Source: Metabacillus kandeliae | GTDB lineage: Bacteria; Bacillota; Bacilli; Bacillales; Bacillaceae | Direction: 5' to 3' | Assembly (NCBI RefSeq): GCF_021166585.1 | Contig: NZ_JAJOZE010000001.1 | Location: 762,062-826,061 of the forward strand | Length of the DNA: 64,000 nt | Shown: positions 29,050-40,392 of the stretch, in pieces | Numbering within the stretch: position 1 is the stretch's first letter | Layout of the letters: the number at the start of each line of letters is the position of its first letter | Notes under the pieces: model-generated | Databases searched by the model: none | What the model was told of the DNA's origin: nothing | The model's input: only the letters and a program-made list of their open reading frames with translations | Program-made: the position numbers and the translations under genes

Positions 29050-30585
29050 ATGCCTTCTTCATTTGCATCATTTTTGGAAAAATCCAAAACCTATCAAACT
29101 ATACCCATTACAAAATGCTACAAAATCGATACATTTACACCGATCAGGCTTTTTCAGGCACTCAAAAAGGATGCTGTTTATTTGCTCGAAAGCCATGATG
29201 AGAGCTCAAGCTGGTCGCGGTATTCATTTATCGGGCTGAATCCCATTTACACGATCAAGGAAGAAAAAGACGCTTTTATAATGAAGGACCGTAAAGGGAA
29301 GGAGCTGCACCGGACAGATTGTTTTCCGGATATTTTCCGCTTTTCAGAGGAGAGGCTGAAAGCAGCTGTTCCGGATTTGCCGCTCCCTTTTACAGGAGGA
29401 GCAGTCGGATACATTTCCTATGATGCCGTTTCTCTTTTTGAGCAGCTTCCATTGCACCGGGAATCAGAGGCTCATAGCTCGAAATGCGAGCTTGTCATTT
29501 GCGAAACCATTGCGGCCTACGATCATATTGAAAAAGAACTGTCTTTTATCTCCTATATCAGTCTGGAAGGAGCAAAAGAAGAGAAAGCTCTTCGGCAAAA
29601 GTATGACGAAGCAGAGAATAAATTGGACGGCTATCTTCAGCAGTTAAAAAATGAAAACCAGGCAGACAGCATTTTTCTTCCTCCGATTGAAAGGGCGGCG
29701 GCTGATTTCAGTGCTGTTGATTCTAACTACACGAAACAGGAATTTACAAAGATCGTTGAAAAAATTCAGGAATACATTCATGCGGGAGATATTTTTCAGG
29801 GAGTGCTGTCTCAGAAATTCAGCGTCCCAATCAGCATCAGCGGCTTTGATTTATACCGGATTTTAAGGAATGTGAATCCTTCGCCTTATTTGTTTTATTT
29901 GAAAACAGGCGATGGCGAACTTGTCGGCAGTTCTCCTGAGAGGCTGATTCATGCAGCAGACGGCCATCTTGAAATTCATCCGATAGCAGGAACAAGAAAA
30001 AGAGGGGAGACGAAAGAAGAAGATGACCGCCTTTGCCGTGAGCTCCTGCATGATGAAAAAGAACGCGCAGAGCATTTAATGCTTGTTGATCTCGCGAGAA
30101 ACGACATCGGCAAGGCTGCTGAATATCACTCTGTTAAAACAGATCATTTTATGGAACCTGTCTTTTTCTCACATGTGATGCATCTTCTCTCAAAGGTAAC
30201 AGGCAGGCTGAAAAAGGGAACACACCCAGCAGAAGCGCTGATGGCTGCTTTCCCGGCTGGTACTGTATCAGGAGCACCGAAAATCCGGGCTATGGAAATT
30301 CTGAAGGAGCTTGAAAATGAACCGAGAGGGCAATATGCAGGCTGTGTAGCCTATATCGGCTTTGACGGAAATATTGATTCCTGCATCACCATCAGAACTG
30401 CAGCAATTAAGGACGGCAAAGCTTACGTTCAAGCTGGAGCGGGAATTGTGGCAGATTCCGTGCCAGAGCTTGAATATGAAGAAACACAGAATAAAGCGAG
30501 CGCACTGCTGAAGGCCATTGAACTGGCGGAAGCCTATTTCAGAGAGGAGGACTCCCATGAAATCCATTCTCAAGCAGGCTATTGA
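29050..30585 (+). CDS. trpE: Anthranilate synthase component I
   Basis: Converts chorismate to anthranilate with ammonia from a glutamine amidotransferase subunit; first step of tryptophan synthesis. 511 residues with an N-terminal regulatory domain containing a tryptophan-binding 'LLES' motif and the chorismate-binding C-terminal domain ('NPSPYLFYL', 'GSSPERL', 'PIAGTRKRG', '[20 protein letters not shown]' pattern). The ATG at 29050 lies nine bases after GGAGTG; the GTG at 29038 overlaps that site. No trpG is in the operon, so the amidotransferase is presumably shared with folate synthesis elsewhere, as in B. subtilis. Controlled by the TRAP leader. Confidence 0.95.
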   Translation: MPSSFASFLEKSKTYQTIPITKCYKIDTFTPIRLFQALKKDAVYLLESHDESSSWSRYSFIGLNPIYTIKEEKDAFIMKDRKGKELHRTDCFPDIFRFSEERLKAAVPDLPLPFTGGAVGYISYDAVSLFEQLPLHRESEAHSSKCELVICETIAAYDHIEKELSFISYISLEGAKEEKALRQKYDEAENKLDGYLQQLKNENQADSIFLPPIERAAADFSAVDSNYTKQEFTKIVEKIQEYIHAGDIFQGVLSQKFSVPISISGFDLYRILRNVNPSPYLFYLKTGDGELVGSSPERLIHAADGHLEIHPIAGTRKRGETKEEDDRLCRELLHDEKERAEHLMLVDLARNDIGKAAEYHSVKTDHFMEPVFFSHVMHLLSKVTGRLKKGTHPAEALMAAFPAGTVSGAPKIRAMEILKELENEPRGQYAGCVAYIGFDGNIDSCITIRTAAIKDGKAYVQAGAGIVADSVPELEYEETQNKASALLKAIELAEAYFREEDSHEIHSQAGY

Positions 30586-31573
30586 AGGACATACATTCAG
30601 CGAAGATGAAGCGTGCCAAATCATGCTGGGACTGATGAATGGCGAAGCAACGCCAAGCCAGATTGCAAGCCTTCTATCCATCATGAGGCTCAGGGGAGAA
30701 ACAGCTGAAGAAATTATTGGCTTTACAAGGGCGATGAGAAGCAAAATGATTTCCTTTCACTATCGTGAAGATGTGATCGATACTTGCGGCACAGGGGGAG
30801 ACGGCGCTTCCACCTTTAATATTTCCACTGCATCTGCCATTGTAATGGCTTCTCTCGGAGCGAAAGTAGCAAAGCATGGAAACAGGGCTTTTTCTTCGAA
30901 AAGCGGCAGTGCAGATGTGCTGGACAGACTTGGTGTAACACCTCAAAGCTCGCCGGAAGAAGCAGTCAATGCACTTGAAGAGAAAAATATGGCGTTTCTT
31001 TTCGCACCGCTTTACCATGCGTCCATGAAGCATGCAGTAGAGCCGAGGAAAGACATTGGTTTCAGGACGGTGTTTAACCTGCTTGGTCCTTTGGCCAATC
31101 CAGCGGGAGCCAAAAAGCAGATGGTCGGAGTCTTCTCTCCTCATTATGCTAAATTGATGGCAGAAGCCATGCTGAAGCTGGGTACAAAGAGAGCCCTTCT
31201 GGCATCTGGAAGAGACGGCTTGGATGAATGCAGCATTTCTGCTCCGACCGACGTATTTGAAATCAAAAACGGAGAAATCCTCTGTTATGAGGTAACGCCG
31301 GAAGAAATGGGCCTGAAAAGAGGCAGCTTGAAAGAGATAAAAGTTTCCAATCCGGCAGAAAGTGCAGCCTTGATTCACCGTGCCTTTTCAGGTGATGAAA
31401 GAGGAAGTGCAAGCGCCATTATTGCCTTGAATGCAGGAGCCGGCCTTTATACGGCAGGACTGGCCGGAAGCATCCGCGAGGGAGTGCATGAAGCCCTGCA
31501 GGCGCTGAAAAATGGCACAGCTCTCAGGCATTTGGAAAAAATGAGCGGCAATAAGGAGGAAAAGTATGCTTGA
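30557..31573 (+). CDS. trpD: Anthranilate phosphoribosyltransferase
   Basis: Attaches phosphoribosyl from PRPP to anthranilate. The PRPP loop 'DTCGTGGDG' is near residue 78, '[15 protein letters not shown]' follows, and '[10 protein letters not shown]' is the conserved central motif. 338 residues, as in B. subtilis. GAGGAGG precedes the ATG at 30557, which lies inside the 3' end of trpE (29-base overlap). Confidence 0.96.
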   Translation: MKSILKQAIEGHTFSEDEACQIMLGLMNGEATPSQIASLLSIMRLRGETAEEIIGFTRAMRSKMISFHYREDVIDTCGTGGDGASTFNISTASAIVMASLGAKVAKHGNRAFSSKSGSADVLDRLGVTPQSSPEEAVNALEEKNMAFLFAPLYHASMKHAVEPRKDIGFRTVFNLLGPLANPAGAKKQMVGVFSPHYAKLMAEAMLKLGTKRALLASGRDGLDECSISAPTDVFEIKNGEILCYEVTPEEMGLKRGSLKEIKVSNPAESAALIHRAFSGDERGSASAIIALNAGAGLYTAGLAGSIREGVHEALQALKNGTALRHLEKMSGNKEEKYA

Positions 31574-32342
31574 TAAAATTCTGGATTACAAGAAAGAAGA
31601 GGTAGCAAAATTGGTTTTGCCGGAGGATGCAGATCTTCCAGTCCTATCATTTGAAAATGCCCTAAAGCGGCCGAACAGGAGACTTGGGCTCATTGCTGAA
31701 GTAAAGAAAGCATCACCTTCCAAAGGGCTGATCAAAGAAGATTTTCACCCTGTGTCCATTGCTTCCCAATATGAAGCAGGAGGCGCTGACTGCATTTCTG
31801 TTTTAACAGACGAAAGGTTTTTCCAGGGAAAGCGCGATTTTCTGTCAGAAGTGAAGAGAAATACCAGAATTCCAGTGATGCGAAAAGATTTTATTATTTC
31901 AAGCATCCAGGTAAGAGAATCAAAGAGGATCGGGGCTGATGCTATTCTCCTCATCGGAGAGGCACTGGAAGCAAAAAGGCTGCATGAGCTTTATCTTGAG
32001 GCAAAGGAAGAAGGAATGGAGGCACTCGTAGAAGTTCATTCCGCTAACGTGCTTGAGAAAATTCTAAATGTATTCACTCCTGCTGTCATCGGAGTAAATA
32101 ACCGGAATCTGGCTACCTTTAAGACAGATCTTTCCCAGCTTTCCTATTCGGCAGATCTGATGCCTGAAGGCTCCATCATTGTCAGCGAAAGCGGCATTCA
32201 TACGAATGAGGACCTGCTGCAGGTGGAGAAATATGGGGCAAAAGCTGTTCTGGTTGGAGAATCGCTGATGAGACAAAGTGATCAAAGAGAAGCGATTTTG
32301 AATCTTTTTGGAGAAAATGCCAATGAACAGGCCTCTCATTAA
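31566..32342 (+). CDS. trpC: Indole-3-glycerol phosphate synthase
   Basis: Closes the indole ring from carboxyphenylamino-deoxyribulose phosphate. TIM-barrel protein of 258 residues with '[11 protein letters not shown]' near residue 45, 'VMRKDFI', '[10 protein letters not shown]' and 'VSESGI'. It overlaps trpD by eight bases, with AAGGAGGAAA as its ribosome-binding site. Confidence 0.96.
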   Translation: MLDKILDYKKEEVAKLVLPEDADLPVLSFENALKRPNRRLGLIAEVKKASPSKGLIKEDFHPVSIASQYEAGGADCISVLTDERFFQGKRDFLSEVKRNTRIPVMRKDFIISSIQVRESKRIGADAILLIGEALEAKRLHELYLEAKEEGMEALVEVHSANVLEKILNVFTPAVIGVNNRNLATFKTDLSQLSYSADLMPEGSIIVSESGIHTNEDLLQVEKYGAKAVLVGESLMRQSDQREAILNLFGENANEQASH

Positions 32343-32976
32343 ATACTGCGGCATTTCATCGCTTGAAGACTTAAGGGCTGCTTCTGCTTCACAGGCAGAT
32401 TATATCGGAATGATTTTTGCCGAAAGCAAACGGAGAATAGACCCAAAAGAGGCGACAGAGTGGATCAGCGAAACAGGGCTGAACGGAAAAAAACTTGCTG
32501 CTGTAACGGTTAATCCTGGTGAGGAGGAAATATTATCGATTGCGGAAACTCTTCCTCTTTCTGTCATTCAGTTTCATGGGGATGAAGATCCGGCGTTTCT
32601 CGCTCAGATAAAAAAAACAGCTGGAATTGACGTTTGGAAAGCTGTTTCAGGAGGAAGCAGTGTGCTGGAAGAAATGGCGCGCTATCAGAGCGTCTGTGAC
32701 GGCTTTGTGGCTGACAGCCGCACGAAAGACGCTTACGGCGGGACAGGAAAAACCTTTGACTGGAACCTTGTGCCGGCAATTGTCCAGGAAGCAAAGAAAT
32801 ACGGTAAGCTTTGTTTCATTGCAGGCGGCATATCCTATCTGAATATTGAAAGGCTCATGGAATACAAGCCGGAAGGAATAGACCTGGCAAGCGGAATTGA
32901 AGAGAATGGGAAGAAATCACTCGAAAAAATAAAACAGCTGGAAGAGAAGGTGAGAAAGCATGAAAATACTGCCTGA
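32323..32976 (+). CDS. trpF: Phosphoribosylanthranilate isomerase
   Basis: Amadori isomerisation between TrpD and TrpC steps. 217 residues; '[13 protein letters not shown]' contains the catalytic cysteine, 'IQFHGDED' and 'FIAGGIS' are conserved barrel motifs, and 'GIDLASGIE' ends the phosphate site. I start at the ATG at 32323, eight bases after GGAGA; ATG at 32317 and TTG at 32308 are in frame but too near that site. Overlaps trpC by 20 bases. Confidence 0.95.
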   Translation: MNRPLIKYCGISSLEDLRAASASQADYIGMIFAESKRRIDPKEATEWISETGLNGKKLAAVTVNPGEEEILSIAETLPLSVIQFHGDEDPAFLAQIKKTAGIDVWKAVSGGSSVLEEMARYQSVCDGFVADSRTKDAYGGTGKTFDWNLVPAIVQEAKKYGKLCFIAGGISYLNIERLMEYKPEGIDLASGIEENGKKSLEKIKQLEEKVRKHENTA

Positions 32977-34183
32977 TAAAAATGGAAGATTCGGAGATTA
33001 CGGCGGGAAATTTGTTCCGGAGACGCTTATGCAGCCGCTTGAAGAACTTGAATCAGCTTTTGAAAAATACAGAAATGATCCTGTTTTTCTGGAAGAATAT
33101 CATTCTCTGTTAAAAAACTATTCCGGCAGACCGACTGCTTTGACTGAGCTTAGTAATATGACAAAAAGGCTTGGCGGAGCAAAACTCTATGTAAAAAGAG
33201 AAGATTTGAATCATACTGGTGCCCATAAAATTAACAATGCGATCGGACAGGCGCTGCTTGCTGTCAGGATGGGGAAAAAGAAAATAATCGCTGAAACCGG
33301 TGCAGGCCAGCACGGTGTGGCGGCAGCGACCGTTGCAGCGAAATTCGGTCTGGAATGCAAGGTGTTCATGGGTGAAGAAGATGTAAGGCGCCAGGCTCTC
33401 AATGTGTTTCGGATGGAGCTTTTGGGAGCAGAAGTCATTTCTGTCTCAAGCGGGAACGGCACGCTGAAGGATGCGACAAATGAAGCGATCCGCTATTGGG
33501 TGCAGCATTGCGAGGATCATTTTTACATGATTGGATCAGTTGTCGGTCCGCACCCCTATCCTTTAATTGTAAGAGAATTTCAAAAAATAATCGGCAATGA
33601 ATCGAAAAAGCAGTTTTTGGAGAAGGAAGGAAAATTGCCTGATCACGTTTATGCCTGTGTTGGAGGAGGATCCAATGCGATCGGCATGTTTCATGGTTTC
33701 CTTGAAGAGGAAGATGTGAAGCTTGTCGGTGTTGAAGCAGCAGGAAAAGGGATAGATTCAGGGCTTCATGCGGCAACGATCACTAAAGGAACAAACGGTG
33801 TGATTCATGGCTCCCTGACCTATTTAATACAGGATGAATTCGGGCAGATTGTAGAGCCGTATTCCATCTCTGCAGGACTTGATTACCCTGGAGTAGGACC
33901 TGAGCATGCTTATTTGGCTGCATCAAAGCGGGTAAAATACGTCCACTGCACAGACAGCGAGGCACTGGATGCTTTAAAAACACTCGCAAAGGAAGAGGGG
34001 CTGCTTGCCGCCATTGAGTCTGCTCATGCGCTTGCAAAAGCATTCCAGGCAGCAAAACAGATGAACAAAGAAGAAAGTATTCTCGTCTGTTTATCTGGAA
34101 GAGGTGACAAGGATGTTCATACATTGATGGAGAATAGTAAAGGAGGAGAGGACAATGACCAATCATTACACGGAGATCACTGA
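32960..34183 (+). CDS. trpB: Tryptophan synthase beta subunit
   Basis: PLP enzyme joining indole and serine to form tryptophan. '[10 protein letters not shown]' holds the PLP lysine (about residue 90), '[10 protein letters not shown]' and the phosphate-binding '[10 protein letters not shown]' are present. 407 residues. The start lies in the last 17 bases of trpF. The C-terminal extension beyond '[10 protein letters not shown]' is hydrophilic. Confidence 0.97.
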   Translation: MKILPDKNGRFGDYGGKFVPETLMQPLEELESAFEKYRNDPVFLEEYHSLLKNYSGRPTALTELSNMTKRLGGAKLYVKREDLNHTGAHKINNAIGQALLAVRMGKKKIIAETGAGQHGVAAATVAAKFGLECKVFMGEEDVRRQALNVFRMELLGAEVISVSSGNGTLKDATNEAIRYWVQHCEDHFYMIGSVVGPHPYPLIVREFQKIIGNESKKQFLEKEGKLPDHVYACVGGGSNAIGMFHGFLEEEDVKLVGVEAAGKGIDSGLHAATITKGTNGVIHGSLTYLIQDEFGQIVEPYSISAGLDYPGVGPEHAYLAASKRVKYVHCTDSEALDALKTLAKEEGLLAAIESAHALAKAFQAAKQMNKEESILVCLSGRGDKDVHTLMENSKGGEDNDQSLHGDH

Positions 34184-34958
34184 GCAGGGCAAAAAGCTGT
34201 TTATTCCATTTATAACAGCAGGAGACCCTTGTGCTGAAGCGACGATTGATTTGGCATTTGCCCTTCAGGAGGCAGGTGCTTCCGCCATTGAGCTCGGCAT
34301 TCCATATTCAGACCCGCTCGCTGACGGACCTGTTATTCAAAGTGCTTCCAAGCGGGCGCTTAAGCAGGGAATGAACATAGTCAAAGCGATGGAGCTTGTC
34401 CCCGAAATGCGGGAGAAAGGCCTTAAAATCCCGATTATTCTCTTTACGTATTTTAATCCTGTGTTACAATTGGGAGAAGAACGCTTTTTCGCTTTAATGC
34501 GCAAAAATGACGTAAATGGCCTGCTTATTCCTGACCTGCCTTTTGAAGAAAACGGAGACCTGAGGATGAAATGCAGAGATGCGGGCATTACTTTCATTTC
34601 CATGGCTGCTCCGACCTCTTCACAGAGGCTAGAAAAAATTGCGGCTGGATCGGAAGGATTCCTTTATTGTGTTTCCTCGCTTGGGGTTACAGGGGAGCGG
34701 AAGGAATTTAATGAAAGCATCTATTCCTTCATTGAAGAAGTCAAATCAATAGCTCCAATTCCGGTTGCTGTCGGCTTTGGCATTTCTTCAGGAGAGCAGG
34801 CACAGAAAATGAACGAGGTATGTGACGGTGTGGTAGTCGGCAGCGCTTTGATCAGAAAAATAGAAGCTCTTGAAGACAGGCTTCTGGATAAAGAGCTTCG
34901 AAAGGACGCTGTGAAAGAGCTGAGAGAATACGCCAGAACATTTGTCACTTCCGCCTAA
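34155..34958 (+). CDS. trpA: Tryptophan synthase alpha subunit
   Basis: Cleaves indole-3-glycerol phosphate to indole, which is channelled to TrpB. 267 residues with 'FITAGDP', '[17 protein letters not shown]' (catalytic Glu and Asp), and 'GVTGERKEF' and 'VGFGIS' at the phosphate site. Overlaps trpB by 29 bases; AGGAGAGG precedes the ATG. Confidence 0.96.
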   Translation: MTNHYTEITEQGKKLFIPFITAGDPCAEATIDLAFALQEAGASAIELGIPYSDPLADGPVIQSASKRALKQGMNIVKAMELVPEMREKGLKIPIILFTYFNPVLQLGEERFFALMRKNDVNGLLIPDLPFEENGDLRMKCRDAGITFISMAAPTSSQRLEKIAAGSEGFLYCVSSLGVTGERKEFNESIYSFIEEVKSIAPIPVAVGFGISSGEQAQKMNEVCDGVVVGSALIRKIEALEDRLLDKELRKDAVKELREYARTFVTSA

Positions 34959-34978
34959 ATGAAAAGGGGACTTAAGTT

Positions 34979-36058
34979 ATGGAAATCAAATCACAGCTGC
35001 GCAGTCTGAAACCTTATCAGCCTGGCAAACCGATTGAGGAAGTTAAAAAAGAATACGGCCTTGACAAAGTAGTCAAGCTCGCGTCGAATGAAAATCCTTA
35101 CGGCTGTTCTGAAAAGGTTGTTCCGGCACTTGAAGAAGAACTAAAACAGCTTGTTCTGTATCCTGACGGCTACAGTGCAGTTCTGAGAGAGAAACTTTCT
35201 GTCATGCTTGGCATACAGGAAAAGCAGCTGATTTTTGGAAACGGCTCAGATGAAGTGGTACAGATCATTTGCAGGGCTTTCCTCGATCAGGACTCTAATA
35301 CCATTATGGCTGTGCCCACATTCCCTCAATACCGCCACAACGCTGTTATTGAAGGAGCGGAAATAAGGGAGATTCCAGTAATAAACGGAGAACATGATTT
35401 AGAAAAAATGCTGTCAAGCATTGACGCACGGACCAAAGTAGTATGGCTGTGCAGCCCTGATAATCCGACGGGAAGATATATTAATGAAGAGTCTTTTATT
35501 CATTTTATGGACAGAGTGCCTGAGCATGTTCTCGTAGTTTCAGATGAAGCATACAGAGAGTATGTGACAGCTGACGACTACCCTGAGACGGTCAAACTGC
35601 TTGATCAATACCCAAATCTTGTTATTTTGCGGACTTTTTCAAAAGCCTACGGTCTTGCAGCGCTTCGAATCGGCTATGGCATCGGATCCGAGACTCTCAT
35701 TCAGGGAATGGAACCTGCGAGAGAGCCTTTCAATACGAGCCGTCTCGCACAGACGGCGGCGCTTGCTGCACTTGAAGACCAGGAGTTTATCCGCCGCTGC
35801 AGAGAGCAAAATACTGAAGGGCTGTCGCAATATTACCGTTTTTGTGAAGAAATGAATTTATCGTTTTTCCCTTCGCAAGGCAACTTTATCCTGATCGATT
35901 TTAACAGAGATGGTAATGAACTGTTCCAAAAACTGCTGGAAAAAGGCTATATTGTCCGCTCAGGAGCAGCGCTTGGATTTCCTTCATGCCTCAGAATTAC
36001 TGTCGGCAGCAAAGAGCAGAATAATGGCATCATCACCGAGCTGAAAAAAATTCTTTAA
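34979..36058 (+). CDS. hisC: Histidinol-phosphate aminotransferase
   Basis: PLP aminotransferase of histidine synthesis that in Bacillus also serves tyrosine and phenylalanine transamination, which explains its place between trpA and tyrA. 359 residues with 'LASNENPYG', '[10 protein letters not shown]', and the PLP lysine in '[16 protein letters not shown]'. AAAAGGGGA precedes the ATG; 20 bases separate it from trpA. A hairpin with T-rich tail follows, so expression may drop before tyrA. Confidence 0.94.
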   Translation: MEIKSQLRSLKPYQPGKPIEEVKKEYGLDKVVKLASNENPYGCSEKVVPALEEELKQLVLYPDGYSAVLREKLSVMLGIQEKQLIFGNGSDEVVQIICRAFLDQDSNTIMAVPTFPQYRHNAVIEGAEIREIPVINGEHDLEKMLSSIDARTKVVWLCSPDNPTGRYINEESFIHFMDRVPEHVLVVSDEAYREYVTADDYPETVKLLDQYPNLVILRTFSKAYGLAALRIGYGIGSETLIQGMEPAREPFNTSRLAQTAALAALEDQEFIRRCREQNTEGLSQYYRFCEEMNLSFFPSQGNFILIDFNRDGNELFQKLLEKGYIVRSGAALGFPSCLRITVGSKEQNNGIITELKKIL

Positions 36059-36071
36059 ACTTTATCTTTAT

Positions 36072-36106
36072 GGGGTGAAATAGATTCACCTCTTTCACTT
36101 TTTTTA
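36072..36106 (+). terminator. Candidate terminator between hisC and tyrA
   Basis: GGGGTGAA/TTCACCTC stem (one G-T), loop ATAGA, then TTTCAC and seven T. The T run is shifted six bases from the stem, so termination is probably partial. Confidence 0.5.
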
Positions 36107-36148
36107 TGCAGAAGGATGATGCTTACACTATAATAGCAGGGTGAATAA

Positions 36149-37252
36149 ATGATGAAAAAAGTTTTTATAGCAGGGCTGGGGCTTATTGGCGGATCCATTG
36201 CCCTTGCCATTAAGAAAGTACATAAAGAAATTGAAGTGATCGGCTTTGATATCCAGGAAAGTCAGCTCGACGCAGCTGAAAAACTTGGCGTGATCGACAG
36301 CAAGGCAGGAAGCTTTGAAGAAGGCGCTCTTTCAGCAGACGTCATTTTTTTGGCAGCGCCTGTCCAGCAGTCACTGAAGCTTATTGAAAATCTTTCTCTT
36401 CTGAATCTCAAAAAGAATGCCATCATTACAGATGTCGGAAGCACGAAAAGAAAGATAACAGAATTTGCAAGAGAAACCCTGCCGGACGGAATGATTTTTA
36501 TCGGGGGGCATCCAATGGCAGGCAGTCATAAATCAGGTGTGACGGCAGCTAAATCGCACCTTTTCGAGAACGCCTATTATATCCTGACCCCTGAAAGGGA
36601 TAGCCTGAAAGAACAAATAGAAGAATTGAAGCAGCTTCTTCAAGGCACAAAAGCGCAATTTGTTGAGATGAAGCCTGAAGAGCATGACAGGATAACCGGT
36701 GTGATCAGCCACTTTCCTCATATTGTGGCGGCAAGCCTTGTACACCAGGCTGAATACTATGAAAGCGACTTTCCGCTCATAAAGCCTCTTGCTGCAGGCG
36801 GGTTTAGGGATATTACCAGGATTGCCTCGAGCAATCCGGCAATGTGGCGGGATATTCTGCTGCAGAACCGCGAATATATGATCAAGCTTTTTGAGGACTG
36901 GACAAACGAAATGAACAGAATCCGCTCCTTTGTCGAGCAGGAAAATGATTCTGCGATCTATGCCTACTTTGAAAAAGCCAAGGCTTTCAGAGATGAACTG
37001 CCTGTTAAAAAGGAAGGGGCTATTCCTTCTTTTCATGACCTTTATGTGGATATCCCTGATTATCCGGGAGTTATATCCGAAATAACCGGCTATCTCGCAA
37101 AAGAAGCGATCAGCATTACGAATATCAGAATCATTGAGACAAGAGAAGAAATTTATGGCGTTCTCAGAATCAGCTTCCAGACTGAGAGAGACAGAGAAAA
37201 AGCGCAAAGCTGCATAGAAAAATACACGAAATATGAAACATTCTTCGGCTGA
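36149..37252 (+). CDS. tyrA: Prephenate dehydrogenase
   Basis: Oxidative decarboxylation of prephenate to 4-hydroxyphenylpyruvate for tyrosine. 367 residues: Rossmann domain 'AGLGLIGGS' near residue 8, catalytic '[12 protein letters not shown]' and '[13 protein letters not shown]', and a C-terminal ACT regulatory domain (about 295-365, '[19 protein letters not shown]'). Two adjacent ATG codons (36149, 36152) follow AGGGTGA; the second has better spacing. TATAAT at 36129-36134 may be a separate promoter downstream of the hisC hairpin. Confidence 0.95.
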   Translation: MMKKVFIAGLGLIGGSIALAIKKVHKEIEVIGFDIQESQLDAAEKLGVIDSKAGSFEEGALSADVIFLAAPVQQSLKLIENLSLLNLKKNAIITDVGSTKRKITEFARETLPDGMIFIGGHPMAGSHKSGVTAAKSHLFENAYYILTPERDSLKEQIEELKQLLQGTKAQFVEMKPEEHDRITGVISHFPHIVAASLVHQAEYYESDFPLIKPLAAGGFRDITRIASSNPAMWRDILLQNREYMIKLFEDWTNEMNRIRSFVEQENDSAIYAYFEKAKAFRDELPVKKEGAIPSFHDLYVDIPDYPGVISEITGYLAKEAISITNIRIIETREEIYGVLRISFQTERDREKAQSCIEKYTKYETFFG

Positions 37253-37268
37253 TTCAGGAGGAGATACA

Positions 37269-38555
37269 ATGAAGCTAAATAAAGTAGATTCTTTAAAAGG
37301 TGAAATAACTGTTCCTGGAGACAAGTCCATTTCACACCGAGCTGTTATGTTCGGAAGCTTGGCAAACGGGGAAACAGTTATCAGAAATTTTTTAATGGGT
37401 GCAGACTGCTTAAGCACTGTCAGCTGTTTCAGAAAAATGGGGGTGGCAATTGAAGTAGGCGATGAGCAGGTAACAGTTCAAGGAAAAGGCATTGATGGTC
37501 TAAAGGAGCCGGAAGAGGTGCTGGACACCGGAAACTCTGGAACCACAACAAGGCTGATTCTGGGCATACTGGCTGGACTGCCATTTCACACAGTGCTTAC
37601 AGGGGACGAATCTATTGCAAAAAGGCCTATGGCCCGCGTAACAGAGCCTCTCAGGCAAATGGGGGCGAAGATCGAAGGAAGAGCGAATGGCCAATTTACA
37701 CCGCTTTCCCTTCGCGGAGGAGACTTAAAAGGCATCAGCTATCACTCGCCTATGTCAAGTGCCCAGGTGAAATCCTCGATTCTTCTGGCAGGTCTTTTGG
37801 CTAAAGGAGAAACAACATCAGTCACAGAGCCTGAAAAATCAAGAGATCACACAGAGAGAATGCTGAAAGCCTTTGGTGCTGATCTTGAAGAAGACGGACT
37901 TGCCGTTTCCATTAAAGGAGGTCAGTCCTTAACAGGCATTGAAATACATGTTCCAGGCGATATCTCATCGGCGGCATTCTTTTTGGCGGCAGGAGCAATT
38001 GTGCCTGACAGCATCATCACGCTGAAAAATGTCGGCATGAATCCGACTAGGACAGGAATGATTGAAGTTCTGCAGGCAATGGGTGCTGACCTTGAGATAC
38101 GGTACGATGAAGCCTCTCTTCAAGCAGAGCCGATGGCTGATCTGACCATTAAAACCTCCTCGCTTAAGGGAATTGATATTTCGGGAGATTTGATCCCAAG
38201 ACTGATTGACGAGATTCCAATCATTGCCCTTATGGCCACTCAGGCTGAAGGAACAACAGTGATCAGAAACGCAGAAGAATTAAAAGTGAAAGAAACGAAC
38301 CGTATTGACACGGTTGTAAACGAATTAAAAAAACTTGGAGCGGATATAGAACCGGCTGATGACGGGATGATTATACGCGGTAAAAGCAGGCTTTCTGGCC
38401 CGGCAAGCGTCAAGAGCCATGGGGATCACCGGATCGGGATGATGCTTGCTGTGGCTTCTTGCATTACAGAAGGAGGGTTGACGCTTTTGGAAAGCGAAGC
38501 TGTCAATGTCTCATACCCTGACTTTTTTCATCATCTGCAGCAGCTGAGCAAGTAG
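37269..38555 (+). CDS. aroA: 3-phosphoshikimate 1-carboxyvinyltransferase (EPSP synthase)
   Basis: Adds enolpyruvyl to shikimate 3-phosphate (aroE in older B. subtilis naming). 428 residues with '[10 protein letters not shown]' near the N terminus, '[12 protein letters not shown]', '[15 protein letters not shown]' and 'KVKETNRID'. The segment 'GNSGTTTRL' has Ser-Gly-Thr rather than the plain alanine/glycine forms of class I enzymes; whether this makes it class II was not resolved here. The ATG at 37269 follows CAGGAGGAGA, so the 12 upstream codons from 37233 are not used. Last gene of the supraoperon. Confidence 0.95.
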   Translation: MKLNKVDSLKGEITVPGDKSISHRAVMFGSLANGETVIRNFLMGADCLSTVSCFRKMGVAIEVGDEQVTVQGKGIDGLKEPEEVLDTGNSGTTTRLILGILAGLPFHTVLTGDESIAKRPMARVTEPLRQMGAKIEGRANGQFTPLSLRGGDLKGISYHSPMSSAQVKSSILLAGLLAKGETTSVTEPEKSRDHTERMLKAFGADLEEDGLAVSIKGGQSLTGIEIHVPGDISSAAFFLAAGAIVPDSIITLKNVGMNPTRTGMIEVLQAMGADLEIRYDEASLQAEPMADLTIKTSSLKGIDISGDLIPRLIDEIPIIALMATQAEGTTVIRNAEELKVKETNRIDTVVNELKKLGADIEPADDGMIIRGKSRLSGPASVKSHGDHRIGMMLAVASCITEGGLTLLESEAVNVSYPDFFHHLQQLSK

Positions 38556-38558
38556 CAG

Positions 38559-38592
38559 GCGAAAATCCTTTGAGGATTTTCGCTTTTCCTTT
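38559..38592 (+). terminator. Terminator of the aromatic supraoperon
   Basis: Perfect 11-bp stem GCGAAAATCCT/AGGATTTTCGC, loop TTG, then TTTTCCTTTTT. Confidence 0.92.
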
Positions 38593-38761
38593 TTAGATGG
38601 AATATCTGTCGTTTTTTATTCATAGCCTGTCTTAAAGAAAAGGCTCCATAACTTGTCTAAAGATTTAACCGGAAGACAAATGCGGATCTTTTAACCTTGA
38701 CAGCAGCTGAATAAAGGCGGTGATCTAATTCGGAAGTTTCGAATCCCTCTGGAAAAATGAG

Positions 38762-39031
38762 GTGAGAATGACCAGGGTTTCTCCCGAGAAGGGGGAAATC
38801 AGAACGGGAGCCTATGCAGATTACAATCTTTACAAACTTAGAGTCACAGGCGATTTGGTTGAAACCGGCTCTGTTCTGGATTATGATATTACTGTTCCGG
38901 CTATAACAGTTCATAAGGGACGCGTTGTAAAAGCAGGAAAAGAGATCATGTATACCCCTGGATTCGGGGAAGAACGCCTCATTCCGATCAGTAAATTTGC
39001 CTTTAATGAACGATCAGGCAGAGGCTTTTAA
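38762..39031 (+). CDS. Unrecognised 89-residue ORF, possibly degraded
   Basis: I do not recognise this protein. It is hydrophilic, probably beta-rich ('YNLYKLRVTGDLV', 'DYDITVPAITVHKGRVV', 'KEIMYTPGFGEERLIPI'), with no cysteine, signal or membrane segment. The frame is open back to 38729, and candidate starts are GTG 38762 and ATG 38768; neither has a well-spaced ribosome-binding site (AGGTGAG almost touches the ATG), so the gene may have lost its 5' end. It ends 16 bases before ypiA. B. subtilis, as I recall, has no gene between aroA (aroE) and ypiA. Confidence 0.4.
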   Translation: MRMTRVSPEKGEIRTGAYADYNLYKLRVTGDLVETGSVLDYDITVPAITVHKGRVVKAGKEIMYTPGFGEERLIPISKFAFNERSGRGF

Positions 39032-39047
39032 TGGAAAGGAAACAAAT

Positions 39048-40322
39048 ATGCAGCCTAATTCATTGCAGAAAGCGATTGAACTTGTAGAAAAAGGACAAGT
39101 GGAAGAAGGACTTGGCCTGTTAAAGGAAATGGAAAGCACCCTTCATGATGAAGAAAAATTTCTGCTGGCAGAAAAATATTATGAATGGGGCAATCCTGAA
39201 CTTTCCCTGTCCATTTTAATAGATCTTCATCTCCTTTATCCGGAAGAAACAGATATTACTCTTTTGCTTGCTGATGTTTACATTGATCTTGAAATGGAAG
39301 ATGAAGCAATCAAACTTCTTGAAGAAATCAGCCTTGAAGATGACGCCTATCCGCAGGCTCTTCTGCTCCAGGCAGATCTTTACCAGATGCAGGGACTTCA
39401 GGAGGTCACAGAGCAAAAGCTTAGAGAAGCAAAACGCCTTTTACCGGATGAACCTATCATTGATTTTGCCCTCGGAGAATTTTATTTTCAGTCCGGCAAG
39501 GATTTAAAGGCCATCACATTTTATGAAACAGCGCTCAAAAGCATGAAAACAGCTGCTGGTGTGCAAATTGAAGAAAGACTCGCTGAAGCACTTAGCAGTG
39601 CAGGGAGATTTGAAGATGCTCTGCCTTATTATGAAAAGGTCAATGAGGACGAATTGAGCCTGCATTCCCTCTTCAGCTTTGGCGTCACAGCACTTCAGGC
39701 TGGCCATGCTGAAACAGCCATTGATAAACTGACAAAACTGAAGGAATATGATCCTGACTATTCTTCCCTTTATTTGGTGCTGGCCAAGGCCTATGAACAG
39801 GAAGAAATGCTGAAAGAAAGCCTTGAAACAGCAAGAGAAGGCCTGAAAGTAGATGAACTGAATAAAGATCTGTATTTATTCGGCGGAAAAATGGCATTGA
39901 AAAATCACCTGCCTGAAGAGGCGGAAAGACTGCTGCGGGAAGGAATCGCGATTGACCCAGGACATGCAGAAGCTGTACTGGCGCTCGCCGGTATTCTGCT
40001 GCAGTCGGAGAAATACGAAGAAGTCATCGAGCTCATGGAGGAAGTTATGCGCTTCGGTGAAGAGGATCCCCACTATTTTTGGCACCTCGGAAAAGCCTAT
40101 AATGAAACAGAAGATTACAGCAAGGCATCAGACAATTATCAAAAAGCATATAGATTTTTTAGCGATGAACAGGATTTTCTTGTGGAGTACGCCGCGTTTT
40201 TAGTTGAAGAGGGAGACAGGCAGCAGGCCGCCGCTCTTCTTCGCAAAGCACTAGAAATGGATCCGTCCAATGTCGAAATCCAAGCCAATTTGATGAGATT
40301 GGAAGATGATTTTCTCAGCTAG
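39048..40322 (+). CDS. ypiA: Tetratricopeptide-repeat protein YpiA
   Basis: 424-residue, acidic, all-helical protein made of about ten TPR-like units across its length, for example 'PQALLLQADLYQMQGLQEVTEQ' in pattern, 'IDFALGEFYFQSGKDLKAI', 'HYFWHLGKAYNETEDYSKASDNYQKA' in pattern and the final 'ALLRKALEMDPSNVEI'. TPR proteins are scaffolds; YpiA in B. subtilis has been linked to the ReoY/MurAA regulatory branch, though its exact role is unsure. GGAAAGGAAAC precedes the ATG at 39048. It is followed by ypiB. Confidence 0.9.
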   Translation: MQPNSLQKAIELVEKGQVEEGLGLLKEMESTLHDEEKFLLAEKYYEWGNPELSLSILIDLHLLYPEETDITLLLADVYIDLEMEDEAIKLLEEISLEDDAYPQALLLQADLYQMQGLQEVTEQKLREAKRLLPDEPIIDFALGEFYFQSGKDLKAITFYETALKSMKTAAGVQIEERLAEALSSAGRFEDALPYYEKVNEDELSLHSLFSFGVTALQAGHAETAIDKLTKLKEYDPDYSSLYLVLAKAYEQEEMLKESLETAREGLKVDELNKDLYLFGGKMALKNHLPEEAERLLREGIAIDPGHAEAVLALAGILLQSEKYEEVIELMEEVMRFGEEDPHYFWHLGKAYNETEDYSKASDNYQKAYRFFSDEQDFLVEYAAFLVEEGDRQQAAALLRKALEMDPSNVEIQANLMRLEDDFLS

Positions 40323-40392
40323 CGGGCAGGAATTGCCATATGATTTGTTGAAATGAATCAGTAAGAATGAAGGTAAAGCAGAGGAGGGATGG

